The notes: generated by a model from the letters alone, not told the origin. A stretch of DNA of 64,000 nt from a virus (IMGVR_UViG_3300021185_002756:1-64000); one strand, 5' to 3'; positions 42,033-49,481 are shown, counted from the stretch's first letter. Made by a program: numbers and translations.

Positions 42033-42461
42033 ATGAAAATACTAATATTTGGATTACCAGGCTCAGGCAAGAGCACACTGTCAGAACCTTTTGCTGAACT
42101 AATAAACGGCATTTGGATAAATGCAGACCAAGTTAGACAACACTACGATGATTGGGACTTTACACCTGAAGGACGTATGCGTCAGGCACTGCGTATGAAG
42201 TATCTCAGTGATGGTGTTGTAAGAGCAGGCAAAACTGCAATAGCTGATTTTGTATGTCCTACAGAGGCAGCACGTTTAGAATTTGACCCAGACTACACAG
42301 TGTGGATGGACACGATCGAAGAGGGCAGGTTTGAAGACACAAATAAGATGTTTGAAAAGCCAGCAAATTTTGACTATCATGTCAAAGAATGGTTTACCGA
42401 CACACCACATCAATTGATGGAAGTTGTCCAGAATTATATGGAAAGAAAGAAAAATGTTTGA
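42033..42461 (+). CDS. Adenylylsulfate (APS) kinase-like P-loop kinase
   Basis: A 142-aa protein with GLPGSGKST Walker A (residues 7-15), WINADQVRQHYDDWDFTPEGRMRQA near 30-54, and IADFVCPTEAAR near 77. This is the CysC pattern (GxxGxGKST, DGDxxR, FxxxxR). Shorter than typical CysC (about 190 aa). May make PAPS or phosphorylate another small substrate. Confidence 0.75.
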   Translation: MKILIFGLPGSGKSTLSEPFAELINGIWINADQVRQHYDDWDFTPEGRMRQALRMKYLSDGVVRAGKTAIADFVCPTEAARLEFDPDYTVWMDTIEEGRFEDTNKMFEKPANFDYHVKEWFTDTPHQLMEVVQNYMERKKNV

Positions 42462-42864
42462 CTCACAAAAACCAACTACACAAATGCTAGGCAGATGGCA
42501 ACCATGGCATGACGGACACACTGAATTGTTTCGTAGAGCACTTGCTGAAACTGGACAAGTATGCATTATGGTACGTGATGTAGGAGGCATTGTGGGCAGA
42601 GATGCAGGTGCAGGACGAACCAACGTACAACAGGACAATCCATTTAGCCAAAAAGAAGCAGAGTCACAAATTGAAATAGGTTTGGAACAAGCAGGATTCA
42701 AACGTGGTGTTGAATACATTATACAACCTGTTCCAAATATTGTAGATATAAGTTATGGTAGAGGTGTAGGTTATACCTTTACTGAGCACGACTTGGGCAA
42801 GAGTGTTGAATCAATCAGTGCTACAAAAATACGTGCAGAGATGAGAGCCAAAGGCACTTTATAA
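42454..42864 (+). CDS. Nucleotidyltransferase of the HxGH superfamily
   Basis: 136 aa from ATG 42454 (overlaps the kinase stop). Has GRWQPWHDGH near residue 12 and the ISATKIR motif near 122, the two nucleotide-binding marks of NMN/cytidylyl-transferase-like enzymes. The same superfamily includes ATP sulfurylase, and it sits directly after an APS-kinase-like gene. Substrate undetermined. Confidence 0.8.
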   Translation: MFDSQKPTTQMLGRWQPWHDGHTELFRRALAETGQVCIMVRDVGGIVGRDAGAGRTNVQQDNPFSQKEAESQIEIGLEQAGFKRGVEYIIQPVPNIVDISYGRGVGYTFTEHDLGKSVESISATKIRAEMRAKGTL

Positions 42865-43179
42865 AGAAGTTGCGGTTATTTGATTGTTGTAGGTGTTTTC
42901 AATTTCCCAATTGAGCCAGTCTATTATTTGACTGGTCTTTATTTCTTCGTTTATCCATTCGTACTTTCCACTTGTGGTGGCAAATAGATAATCATGAAAT
43001 TCACTTTTAATTCTATCTTCTAAGTCTTCAATATGATTTGCTGGTCCACTGTAGAGATGGTCAAAGCGGACTTCATGTCCGCAATGACCTTCATATTTTC
43101 TACGTCTGTTATCCACATTTGATGTAATTCCAAAACAGGTTTTACCTATGTGGTTTGACCATACGTACAAGTATCTCAT
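42859..43179 (-). CDS. GIY-YIG-type endonuclease-like protein
   Basis: About 106 aa from ATG 43179. YLYVWSN and CFGITSNVDNRRRKYEGH form a variant GIY...YIG pair with the conserved Arg; a Glu follows later. Small, single-domain. Converges with the plus-strand nucleotidyltransferase by a 6-nt overlap. May be a homing or repair nuclease. Confidence 0.65.
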   Translation of the reverse strand: MRYLYVWSNHIGKTCFGITSNVDNRRRKYEGHCGHEVRFDHLYSGPANHIEDLEDRIKSEFHDYLFATTSGKYEWINEEIKTSQIIDWLNWEIENTYNNQITATSL

Positions 43180-43180
43180 A

Positions 43181-44356
43181 TTATATACCTGCAAACCTAC
43201 TGGTTGTGTTTCCGCCTAGCGGTGGAAAGTTCTCATTGTTTTCTTCACACCAGGTATAGAAATCTAATATCAAAACACTTACCAAACAACTGTTGTTCCA
43301 GCCACCTGGTATATTGTTTGTCTTATTAAATTGATCTAGTCTACGTTTGCAATCTTTATGAAACTTAGTTGGTGATGCATACTTTTCTTTGAAGAACTTC
43401 ATAAGTGCATCCTGCCACTCTCTTGTAACGGTAATCTTATCCTTACGAGCATGAGCATGATATCTACCCATTGTAAGTATCCAACCACCATCTACGCCTT
43501 TTTCATTTGGAAAATGTCTATCGTGTAATGATAAAGCAAACTCTAAATCTTTAATGCTTTCATCAAAATCATCATTTTCCAAACCAGCAATAGTATTTAG
43601 ACCAGCAATGTGTGTTACCATTCCGGGCTTTGCTCCGCTACCTCTGGCTTCGATTGCAGGACGACAGTACATATTGTTGTTTTCTACTACGGACTGTATC
43701 TTTTCAGCATGTAGATCTTCAACTAAATTACTGCTGTAGTTTCTAACACCACTTACTCTGCTCTTATGCATGAAGTAAGGCTCAACTGCTTTTCTGCCTT
43801 TGTAGTTGATTATTCTAAATAACCAGTTACCAAATGCTTCGCCTTTGATATCACTGCCAGGCACTGTTACAAGAGCATCTACAACCTTACACATTACTCT
43901 ATAATCTGCAGGAATAAGTCCTTGTATCATTAGTATATACAGTGCAACCGCAGTATGCATACCTTCTGGTATACTGTATCTACCGTTAGGTAATTTAATT
44001 GTATTAACAACCTGAACTGCTCGAGGATCAAAAGTGGTAATAATATGTGCCACATGATCCCAGTCTACATCTCTTTGGTTATCAATATTGATATCCAACA
44101 GTGAGAATTCAACTAATTCTAGTCTACCAAAATCATCTGCAGTATAGGTGACATCACCTATTCTTGCTTTTAATGCATTAATGGCATTGTTAACTTTTTC
44201 TTTTTCGGGAGTTTTCTTGACTGGCTCGATTCGAGTATCAAGATCTTCATACAGTTTTTTTGCTTGAAATTTTTCAACTGCGTTTTCAAAGTTGCTAACC
44301 CTAAATGGATTCGCGTTTCGTGCGGCCAGATTTGGCCTTAGTTCTAGTTTGGACAT
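43181..44356 (-). CDS. ParB/Srx-like domain protein
   Basis: A 391-aa protein. Residues 85-150 contain INIDNQRDVDWDHVAHII...NTIKLPNGRYSIPEGMHTAVAL, comparable to the ParB N-terminal fold with a degenerate DGxHR box. The C-terminal half is unrecognised but has many Trp/His/Cys. Expressed from a consensus promoter with a hairpin leader; ParB-like phage proteins can be nucleases or DNA-binding factors. Confidence 0.65.
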   Translation of the reverse strand: MSKLELRPNLAARNANPFRVSNFENAVEKFQAKKLYEDLDTRIEPVKKTPEKEKVNNAINALKARIGDVTYTADDFGRLELVEFSLLDINIDNQRDVDWDHVAHIITTFDPRAVQVVNTIKLPNGRYSIPEGMHTAVALYILMIQGLIPADYRVMCKVVDALVTVPGSDIKGEAFGNWLFRIINYKGRKAVEPYFMHKSRVSGVRNYSSNLVEDLHAEKIQSVVENNNMYCRPAIEARGSGAKPGMVTHIAGLNTIAGLENDDFDESIKDLEFALSLHDRHFPNEKGVDGGWILTMGRYHAHARKDKITVTREWQDALMKFFKEKYASPTKFHKDCKRRLDQFNKTNNIPGGWNNSCLVSVLILDFYTWCEENNENFPPLGGNTTSRFAGI

Positions 44357-44401
44357 TTAAGTCTCCTATTGTTGTGTGAGAATTAACTCACTTTGGTTAA
44401 T

Positions 44402-44419
44402 GTAAACAGTTAAGTTTAC
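44402..44419. repeat. Inverted repeat at predicted +1 of the ParB-like gene
   Basis: GTAAAC-AGTTAA-GTTTAC beginning at the predicted transcription start. A second hairpin (TTAAC...GTTAA) follows in the leader. Confidence 0.5.
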
Positions 44420-44425
44420 CTCTTT

Positions 44426-44453
44426 ATTATAACACCTTTAAGGTAGATGTCAA
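44426..44453 (-). promoter_or_regulatory. Consensus sigma70 early promoter
   Basis: Minus strand TAGGTTGACA, 16-nt spacer ending GGTGT, TATAAT (44431-44426). Confidence 0.88.
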
Positions 44454-44509
44454 CCTATTTTTTTTCACTTAATCTATTCCACAGTTTACGTACACCATAG
44501 TTCTGTTGT

Positions 44510-44695
44510 TTAACATACATCAACTGTGGTTTCAGTGTTTCGAGATACAGTGGACTTTTCTTTGTTAGTGTGTCTACTATGCTCTGCTGATGCTTTGGCG
44601 TTGGCATTCGTTAACCATCCTTTAGTTGGTTCAAAAGCAAAGCCATTATATTTTGTGCTCACTGGCACCCAAAGTTTTGAATCTGCTCTAAGCAT
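44510..44695 (-). CDS. Small basic early protein
   Basis: 61 aa from ATG 44695 (SD GGAG, overlapping the upstream gene by 8 nt). Starts MLRADSKLWVPVSTKYNGFAFEP, then a Ser/Thr/Lys-rich tail. No family recognised. Confidence 0.55.
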   Translation of the reverse strand: MLRADSKLWVPVSTKYNGFAFEPTKGWLTNANAKASAEHSRHTNKEKSTVSRNTETTVDVC

Positions 44696-44888
44696 ATTTA
44701 CTCCAAAACTCATTCCAATATTCACACACTAGATCATCAATATCACTAGCACTATACTGTGGGACCATACTAGAATTTGACAATGCAATTTCTAGTGCCT
44801 CACTGACGTTTTCTGATTGTTTTACTGCGTCTGCAACTGTGTCTAAAAACTTATCTTCTAAGTCTAAAACATAACTTGACATTCCCAT
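44688..44888 (-). CDS. Small acidic early protein
   Basis: 66 aa, SD AGGAGAAG. Acidic and helical, no motif. First gene after the promoter at 44920-44948. Confidence 0.6.
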   Translation of the reverse strand: MGMSSYVLDLEDKFLDTVADAVKQSENVSEALEIALSNSSMVPQYSASDIDDLVCEYWNEFWSKYA

Positions 44889-44919
44889 ATACTTCTCCTA
44901 TTTTCTAACTGTTATACTC

Positions 44920-44948
44920 AGTATAGACTAGAAACTTGTACATGTCAA
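44920..44948 (-). promoter_or_regulatory. Sigma70-type early promoter
   Basis: Minus strand GGTTGACA, 17-nt spacer, TATACT; leader AACAGTTAGAAAATAGGAG. Confidence 0.85.
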
Positions 44949-45184
44949 CCATATTTTAATAAAAAAGCAAAAAAATCACAATCTTCTATGAAAAAGAAAG
45001 AATACACACCTGGCGTATCGGTACTGCTTGATGTGAGTATTTGCCACTTCCACCCTGGTGATAGTTCTTGCTTACACCAATCTACAACTGCATCAATTTC
45101 ACCAGTGGGTAAGTATAAGGTTTTTGCATACGGGTAACCTTCTTCAATCTTAATTACTCGTGTGTATTCTTCAACCAATTCCAT
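44945..45184 (-). CDS. 79-aa early protein, unknown
   Basis: Mixed alpha/beta, Trp- and Phe-rich C-terminus. Overlaps the GGCT gene by 14 nt. No family recognised. Confidence 0.6.
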   Translation of the reverse strand: MELVEEYTRVIKIEEGYPYAKTLYLPTGEIDAVVDWCKQELSPGWKWQILTSSSTDTPGVYSFFFIEDCDFFAFLLKYG

Positions 45185-45614
45185 GATACAGTGCTTCGTC
45201 TAAATATTCGTTGTTAAGTTGCCAATCGTAGTAGCCCTCTTGTAGTTGATCTACATAACTTGGTGCTGGTGCTGAATAACTCAACGGTGGATTCATATCA
45301 TATGCCATAAATGAATCGCCATCTTGTTCTAGCCACATTTTAGTATAGTAATGCGGAAAGCCTTCAAATGCATCTAGGTTTTGTTCACATTCGTGTGTGA
45401 TATTCCACAAGCATCCTGGAACTACTGATCCTTTAGCTGGCTCTATTGTTGCGTGTTGACAAAATACCAAACGCCAATCTCGTAAGTATAAGGGTGCTAT
45501 TGGTACTGCCTGTGGACAACGCCACTTCATTGATTCAAGTGCCATGTTTGCCCCATAGGCAAAGTAAAGCCTAGTTGGTCTTTGTAATAGATTTGATTTC
45601 AATACCTTCACCAT
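45171..45614 (-). CDS. Gamma-glutamylcyclotransferase-like protein (GGCT/AIG2 fold)
   Basis: A 147-aa protein with YFAYGANM near residue 20 (YGSN-type loop), VVPGCLWNIT near 65, and the catalytic-type Glu in LDAFEGFPHYYTK near 81. The start at 45614 overlaps the upstream gene by 44 nt, and a later start is possible. Cleaves gamma-glutamyl amines or peptides in characterised members. Confidence 0.82.
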   Translation of the reverse strand: MVKVLKSNLLQRPTRLYFAYGANMALESMKWRCPQAVPIAPLYLRDWRLVFCQHATIEPAKGSVVPGCLWNITHECEQNLDAFEGFPHYYTKMWLEQDGDSFMAYDMNPPLSYSAPAPSYVDQLQEGYYDWQLNNEYLDEALYHGIG

Positions 45615-45738
45615 GTAATTGTGCTACTGCCAATGGTTCATTTTCAGCAAGTATCACACGTTCGTTAACCTGCCTGTAACTGCTAGGCGGGCAACATTGA
45701 TCCTTACGTTCGCTGTATATTATTAGATAGGCGTTCAT
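45571..45738 (-). CDS. 55-aa protein, unknown
   Basis: ATG 45738 overlaps the upstream stop by 4 nt (ATGA). Contains adjacent Cys (DQCCPP). Long overlap with the GGCT gene start. No family recognised. Confidence 0.6.
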   Translation of the reverse strand: MNAYLIIYSERKDQCCPPSSYRQVNERVILAENEPLAVAQLHGEGIEIKSITKTN

Positions 45739-46328
45739 TGCAATTCACCTGTTACACTAAAAAAATTCCTATTGCGTATACCATAGTTTACTGCTAGATG
45801 CGGCACACCGTTTGGTATTTGATATGCATCTCCTGCACTCCAACCTGCCATGATTCTATTATCACATTGACAGAACTCTCCCCAATTCCAATCCTGTAGA
45901 TGCACTACCCATCTACCAATACGATCGGTTACACTTGCAATCTTATGATAACGATCTATGTGTAATGGCGACCCTGTGCCGGGAAGTCTAGATTTTATTG
46001 CTCCTACCACAGTGTCTAAACGAAATCCAAAAGTGTCCACTATGGTTGCTTCACCAAATATCTCTACAGTCTGTTCCAGTGTAGGATACCAAACACTGTT
46101 ATTCATTGCTTCACCTACAAAACCCACATCTGTATACACATTGGATCTCGTGGTATAGTCTACAGTGTCATACGTTTGGTTCTCAATGATATCTTCAACT
46201 ATTTCAATGTTAAACTTTACATTGGTATCACCGGTATCAAAAATTAGATCTTTATGCAAGTATTGATTCAATGGCTTGCCAAGACCCTGTTCTACAGGAT
46301 TAGGGTTTTTGTTTAAAAAATCTCTCAT
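45735..46328 (-). CDS. HxD...H oxygenase-like (aspartyl/asparaginyl hydroxylase-type) protein
   Basis: 197 aa from ATG 46328 (46349 also possible; no strong SD). GTGSPLHIDRYHK gives HxD, RWVVHLQDWNWGEFCQ the jellyroll strand, and GDAYQIPNGVPHLAVNYGIRNR the distal His. Same plan as the proteins at 41317 and 60089. Fe(II)/2OG chemistry inferred. Confidence 0.68.
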   Translation of the reverse strand: MRDFLNKNPNPVEQGLGKPLNQYLHKDLIFDTGDTNVKFNIEIVEDIIENQTYDTVDYTTRSNVYTDVGFVGEAMNNSVWYPTLEQTVEIFGEATIVDTFGFRLDTVVGAIKSRLPGTGSPLHIDRYHKIASVTDRIGRWVVHLQDWNWGEFCQCDNRIMAGWSAGDAYQIPNGVPHLAVNYGIRNRNFFSVTGELQ

Positions 46329-46458
46329 TAATACTTTTTCTTTCTTCATTTGTCATTGAGGTCCAGTTTGCAATTTCTTCCAATGTACGACCACAACCTA
46401 TACATATGTCATCCTCTACCTTGCATATGTTTACACAAGGTGATGCTAGTTCAATCAC
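46300..46458 (-). CDS. DUF1289 four-Cys (probable Fe-S) protein
   Basis: A 52-aa protein, GTG start overlapping the previous TGA, with SD GGAGAAG. The pattern SPCVNICKVEDDICIGCGRTLEEIANWTSMTNEER is split by family spacing C-x3-C-x6-C-x2-C then R-T-x2-E-I-x2-W. That is diagnostic of DUF1289, a small family linked to Fe-S or metal binding in proteobacteria. Its presence in a phage suggests acquisition from a host. Confidence 0.85.
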   Translation of the reverse strand: MIELASPCVNICKVEDDICIGCGRTLEEIANWTSMTNEERKSINERFFKQKP

Positions 46459-46646
46459 TGTTGTTTTCTTCTCCAACGGCCATACATATCAAATATACTC
46501 ATTGAAATCCATATGCCTAACAATGCATTCAGCATGAATGCTTGCCCACTTGCCAACAACTGTTTTACATGGATAAACATAAACATCGCAGTGATGAATA
46601 TCATTATTCGATCAGTCAGGTTTAACTTCACGTGTTCTTTCTGCAA
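46455..46646 (-). CDS. 63-aa membrane protein
   Basis: Two hydrophobic segments and a basic C-terminus (GRWRRKQQ). Overlaps both neighbours. Function unknown. Confidence 0.6.
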   Translation of the reverse strand: MQKEHVKLNLTDRIMIFITAMFMFIHVKQLLASGQAFMLNALLGIWISMSIFDMYGRWRRKQQ

Positions 46647-46797
46647 TTAAGGCTCCTTCGAGTTCATCTAATCTTTTTTCTAATGCTACAATCCTTTTGC
46701 TCGCTTCGAGAGGATTCATTAATACATCTTTTATCTTGCACTTTTCTGCCTCTTCTCTGAGACGTCTTTTCATATATTCCATATGTCTTTCCATCAC
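46612..46797 (-). CDS. 61-aa coiled-coil protein
   Basis: Highly charged single helix (EASKRIVALEKRLDELEGALIAERTRE). Overlaps the membrane protein gene by 35 nt. Function unknown. Confidence 0.55.
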   Translation of the reverse strand: MMERHMEYMKRRLREEAEKCKIKDVLMNPLEASKRIVALEKRLDELEGALIAERTREVKPD

Positions 46798-46806
46798 TAC
46801 TGCTTT

Positions 46807-46992
46807 CTAACTAACGTTATAATTTTCTCTTACAACAAACACTTGCCACGTTGGATTTTCTGCTTCAAGTTTTTTTGCTTTGGCCTCTAGATAATCGCGA
46901 TCTTCGTTCACTTCAACAATTTGCAATCTTGTTTGATTGGTTTGCCTAACAATCAGTTTGTACTCTATAATAAAATCATTTGGTGAAGTCAT
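46807..46992 (-). CDS. 61-aa protein, unknown
   Basis: Beta strand, helix (RDYLEAKAKKLEAEN), beta strand. Overlaps its upstream neighbour by 17 nt. No family recognised. Confidence 0.6.
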   Translation of the reverse strand: MTSPNDFIIEYKLIVRQTNQTRLQIVEVNEDRDYLEAKAKKLEAENPTWQVFVVRENYNVS

Positions 46993-47140
46993 CTTTTATC
47001 TTTCTACTTATAATGTCATGCTCATCTGGGTTGTTTCGTCTCCATTCTCTATCCTTGTACCAATCATATAAAAAAGAATACAGTACACCACAAAACAAAC
47101 ACAAGCCAATGCCACTTGCTATGTTAATCGCGATATCCAT
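46976..47140 (-). CDS. 54-aa membrane protein with basic cytoplasmic tail
   Basis: ATG 47140 overlaps the upstream TGA (TGATG). One transmembrane helix then KDREWRRNNPDEHD. Function unknown. Confidence 0.6.
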   Translation of the reverse strand: MDIAINIASGIGLCLFCGVLYSFLYDWYKDREWRRNNPDEHDIISRKIKDDFTK

Positions 47141-47361
47141 CAAGCAAATACATCCATGATAAACACATAAGCACCATAGGCATATAACATTACACATGGT
47201 GTGATAATAACATAGTTTGGATCGTGAAACTTCTTTATAAACTTCATCATAGGTTGTCTCCTGGTGTGTGTGATTGATAACCAATAAGGCAAGTTAAGTG
47301 TAATATAGAATGCTATCACTATTGATAGCAAACCTAAGCCTAATATTATACCTGTGCTCAT
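47140..47361 (-). CDS. 73-aa membrane protein
   Basis: Two transmembrane segments around a basic loop (THTRRQPMMKFIKKFH). The ATG is in an ATGA overlap with the ArfA-like stop. Function unknown. Confidence 0.6.
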   Translation of the reverse strand: MSTGIILGLGLLSIVIAFYITLNLPYWLSITHTRRQPMMKFIKKFHDPNYVIITPCVMLYAYGAYVFIMDVFA

Positions 47362-47459
47362 TTTATTGTTTGTTTCTTTCTGTTATATGAACCTTTGCCC
47401 TTTTTACTCGCAACAACGGCGGGCTTGATTGTTCTAACCACTCGTGCTATTGGGTTCAT
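47358..47459 (-). CDS. ArfA-like ribosome-rescue peptide
   Basis: A 33-aa basic peptide. The core ASKKGKGSYNRKK matches the hallmark KKGKGSYxRK of alternative ribosome-rescue factor A, whose basic tail sits in the empty mRNA channel and recruits RF2. The N-terminal MNPIARVVRTIKP is also ArfA-like. The ATGA overlap with the next gene and the in-operon position support expression. No clear SD, so it is probably translationally coupled. Confidence 0.75.
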   Translation of the reverse strand: MNPIARVVRTIKPAVVASKKGKGSYNRKKQTIK

Positions 47460-47742
47460 TGGTTTCGTTTGCTTTTTCATCTGCTTTCTTCTTCAATGCT
47501 CTTGCCAGTGCAGGAGCCGGTATATCTTCTGTTAGTTGTATTAGCATTTTAGGATTTTGTTCCTGTAAATAATCAACCATGCTTTGGGCTTTTTCTTTTC
47601 TTGTGTACACATGAACCACACTATCTTCTAGGTCCCGCATTAGATAATAGTTCTTTTGCAAGACAGTTTCCATAAAGTAACCGTCTTTTGTTGCTAACCC
47701 TGATTTCTTTGGCCTACTTAGGTAGACTTTAATCGCATACAC
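47434..47742 (-). CDS. Phage protein, unknown
   Basis: A 102-aa protein with basic helices and a disordered Asn/Ser-rich tail, whose end encodes the ArfA-like start in another frame. No family recognised. Confidence 0.6.
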   Translation of the reverse strand: MYAIKVYLSRPKKSGLATKDGYFMETVLQKNYYLMRDLEDSVVHVYTRKEKAQSMVDYLQEQNPKMLIQLTEDIPAPALARALKKKADEKANETNEPNSTSG

Positions 47743-48038
47743 TCTATTTCTTTTAACTCTTCTTGTATTTCTCTGTGTCCATCCATGCTCAGGTAAAACC
47801 TATTGTCTTTTGGAAGATTGTTGTAAACTTCCTGTGCAGTTTTTCCTTGTGCTAAGAACTGCTTTGTAATTTCGTGATACAAGTAAAACTGACCGTCACG
47901 TTCTTCTACTATACAAATTACTATACGTTCCATAAAGTGAGACAAAGCTGCTTTTATTTTCATTTCTCTTTTGTATGCATAGTATTCATATACAAAATAG
48001 CCTACTATCACTGCTAAAAATATAATAAAAATTTCCAT
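47718..48038 (-). CDS. Membrane-anchored protein, unknown
   Basis: A 106-aa protein with an N-terminal transmembrane helix (FIIFLAVIVGYFVYEYY), then a soluble alpha/beta domain. First gene after the promoter at 48062-48089. Confidence 0.6.
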   Translation of the reverse strand: MEIFIIFLAVIVGYFVYEYYAYKREMKIKAALSHFMERIVICIVEERDGQFYLYHEITKQFLAQGKTAQEVYNNLPKDNRFYLSMDGHREIQEELKEIECMRLKST

Positions 48039-48061
48039 TGTATACCTATTTATTTTCGTTT

Positions 48062-48089
48062 ATTATACACTAAAATAAGATAACTTCAA
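48062..48089 (-). promoter_or_regulatory. Sigma70-type promoter
   Basis: Minus strand TTGAAG (48089-48084), 16-nt spacer ending AGTG, TATAAT (48067-48062). Confidence 0.75.
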
Positions 48090-48094
48090 ACCGT

Positions 48095-48325
48095 TTAGGA
48101 CAAATAATAATAGGCAAGCCCAAGCAAGCCGACTGCACTCATTACACTGTTCGTAATGATTAGACTCCATTCTCGCCATAAACAACTTACTACTAACCAA
48201 ATTAAGCCGCCAACGGCAAGTATTATCGGACCAACAGGAAATAATTCAGGAAAGGCACTGTTAACAAATGAACCAACAATAAGTGTACCAGTTGCTATCC
48301 ATTTTAGATATACATCAATTTTCAT
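48095..48325 (-). CDS. 76-aa membrane protein
   Basis: ATG 48325 (SD GAAAGAA), overlapping the upstream gene by 11 nt. Three hydrophobic segments with REW between. Function unknown. Confidence 0.6.
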   Translation of the reverse strand: MKIDVYLKWIATGTLIVGSFVNSAFPELFPVGPIILAVGGLIWLVVSCLWREWSLIITNSVMSAVGLLGLAYYYLS

Positions 48326-48479
48326 TGGCAGTTCTTTCAAATGCTTCTAGCTGTGATCTTTTACGTTCAATCATAACATCAATTGTTCTAATTGCTACAA
48401 AAGCTTCAGGAGCATCAACTAGTTTTAGTTTGTCAACAGCTTCTTCAAGCTCATTGATTTCCAACACAATTTCGTTCAT
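48315..48479 (-). CDS. 54-aa charged helical protein
   Basis: ATG 48479 overlaps the upstream TGA. Helical and charged (EINELEEAVDKLKLVD...ERKRSQLEAFE). Function unknown. Confidence 0.6.
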   Translation of the reverse strand: MNEIVLEINELEEAVDKLKLVDAPEAFVAIRTIDVMIERKRSQLEAFERTANEN

Positions 48480-48550
48480 CATATGATTACTGCTCCACTT
48501 GCATACACGGCAGCAACAACAGTTGCTCCAATTAAAATTACATATTCCAT
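48479..48550 (-). CDS. 23-aa single-helix membrane micropeptide
   Basis: ATG 48550 with SD GGGGAAT, ending in a TGATG overlap. Nearly all hydrophobic (ILIGATVVAAVYASGAV). Confidence 0.5.
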   Translation of the reverse strand: MEYVILIGATVVAAVYASGAVII

Positions 48551-48561
48551 AGTATTCCCCT

Positions 48562-48642
48562 TTATGTAAAAATGTACGGCAATGCAATAACACTGTCGCT
48601 AGCTTTTATAGCAATTAAAAATAAAACTTCTGCTAAAGACAT
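48562..48642 (-). CDS. 26-aa membrane micropeptide
   Basis: ATG 48642 in a TAATG overlap with SD GGGGCAGC. Hydrophobic start then KASDS and a hydrophobic end. Confidence 0.5.
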   Translation of the reverse strand: MSLAEVLFLIAIKASDSVIALPYIFT

Positions 48643-48806
48643 TATGCTGCCCCCTGGTTATAAACTTTGTATGCTTGTATTGTTCTGTCTGGAAAAGCAT
48701 ACGGATTACGTTGAATAAAGATCAACAATTCTTTCATTGTTAATCCTAGGAACACACGTTCTTTGTTGAGTACAGTGGTTGCACCTTTTAGTTTCATGTT
48801 ATACAT
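48642..48806 (-). CDS. 54-aa early protein, unknown
   Basis: ATG 48806 overlaps the upstream stop (TAATG). Basic and helical (TMKELLIFIQRNPYAFPDRTIQAYK). No family recognised. Confidence 0.6.
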   Translation of the reverse strand: MYNMKLKGATTVLNKERVFLGLTMKELLIFIQRNPYAFPDRTIQAYKVYNQGAA

Positions 48807-49162
48807 TATGCAGCCACCTGTACATACGGCTTGTTCCATTTACCAACATTGATATCTGTATAATGACTTACATGAAAATAATCGCTTTGGATATCAGACT
48901 TATCAAACCAATCTGGACCTTTCATAGCGGCTAGTAATTCTGTTAAGAATGCTTTAGCAACACCTGTGTAATGAGCATCAATATGGTAAACGTTAACACT
49001 GGTAAAATCATTATGATCAAAATCAATTGGACCACTTTGTAGATTAACTACTAAACTAAAGTGATGCTTTACTGCAATAGTGCCCTTCATCTTATACTTC
49101 TTAAGAATTGCTTTGATTGTTGGGCTTAACTTTGCTTTTGTTTCTTGACTTACATATGCCAT
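48806..49162 (-). CDS. Conserved early phage protein
   Basis: A 118-aa protein starting MAYVSQETKAKLSPTIKAILKKYKMKGTI in pieces typical of a family found in many phages (a basic helix followed by a beta-hairpin with His-rich strand). Function unknown. First gene of its early transcript. Confidence 0.65.
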   Translation of the reverse strand: MAYVSQETKAKLSPTIKAILKKYKMKGTIAVKHHFSLVVNLQSGPIDFDHNDFTSVNVYHIDAHYTGVAKAFLTELLAAMKGPDWFDKSDIQSDYFHVSHYTDINVGKWNKPYVQVAA

Positions 49163-49192
49163 TTACTTCTCCTATTTTCTAACTGTACATAC

Positions 49193-49220
49193 AGTATAAC
49201 ACACTATTACTCTTTGTCAA
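49193..49220 (-). promoter_or_regulatory. Sigma70-type early promoter with palindromic leader
   Basis: Minus strand AAAAAGGTTGACA, 16-nt spacer ending GTGTGT, TATACT, then ACTGTATGTACAGT and AGAAAATAGGAG. Confidence 0.88.
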
Positions 49221-49228
49221 CCTTTTTA

Positions 49229-49393
49229 TTACTTTTGGTTATGAATGTTTTTTACAATTTTAATAATTTCTGGCACAGTAATCTCTTCACCATTGGCTGG
49301 TGTTTTTGCTAACATATAACCAATTTGAATATATGCTTTTTCAACTGACATTGTACAAAGGGCTTCTTCTACAATTTTTTCTCTAAGCGTCAT
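49229..49393 (-). CDS. 54-aa early protein, unknown
   Basis: ATG 49393, SD AGGAGAAC, between two copies of the early promoter. A monocistronic unit of helical character. No family recognised. Confidence 0.65.
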   Translation of the reverse strand: MTLREKIVEEALCTMSVEKAYIQIGYMLAKTPANGEEITVPEIIKIVKNIHNQK

Positions 49394-49425
49394 GTAATGT
49401 TCTCCTATTTTCTAACTGTACATAC

Positions 49426-49453
49426 AGCATAACACAGTCTACGATATTGTCAA
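49426..49453 (-). promoter_or_regulatory. Sigma70-type early promoter with palindromic leader
   Basis: Minus strand AAAAAGGTTGACA, 16-nt spacer ending CTGTGT, TATGCT, then CTGTATGTACAG. Confidence 0.85.
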
Positions 49454-49481
49454 CCTTTTTATTACTTTAGGTAAGAACTAG

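Noticed and set aside
44457-44525. 21-codon ORF downstream of the 61-aa early gene (minus strand)
   Set aside because: It reads open but has no SD and no overlap signal beyond chance, so it is not annotated.
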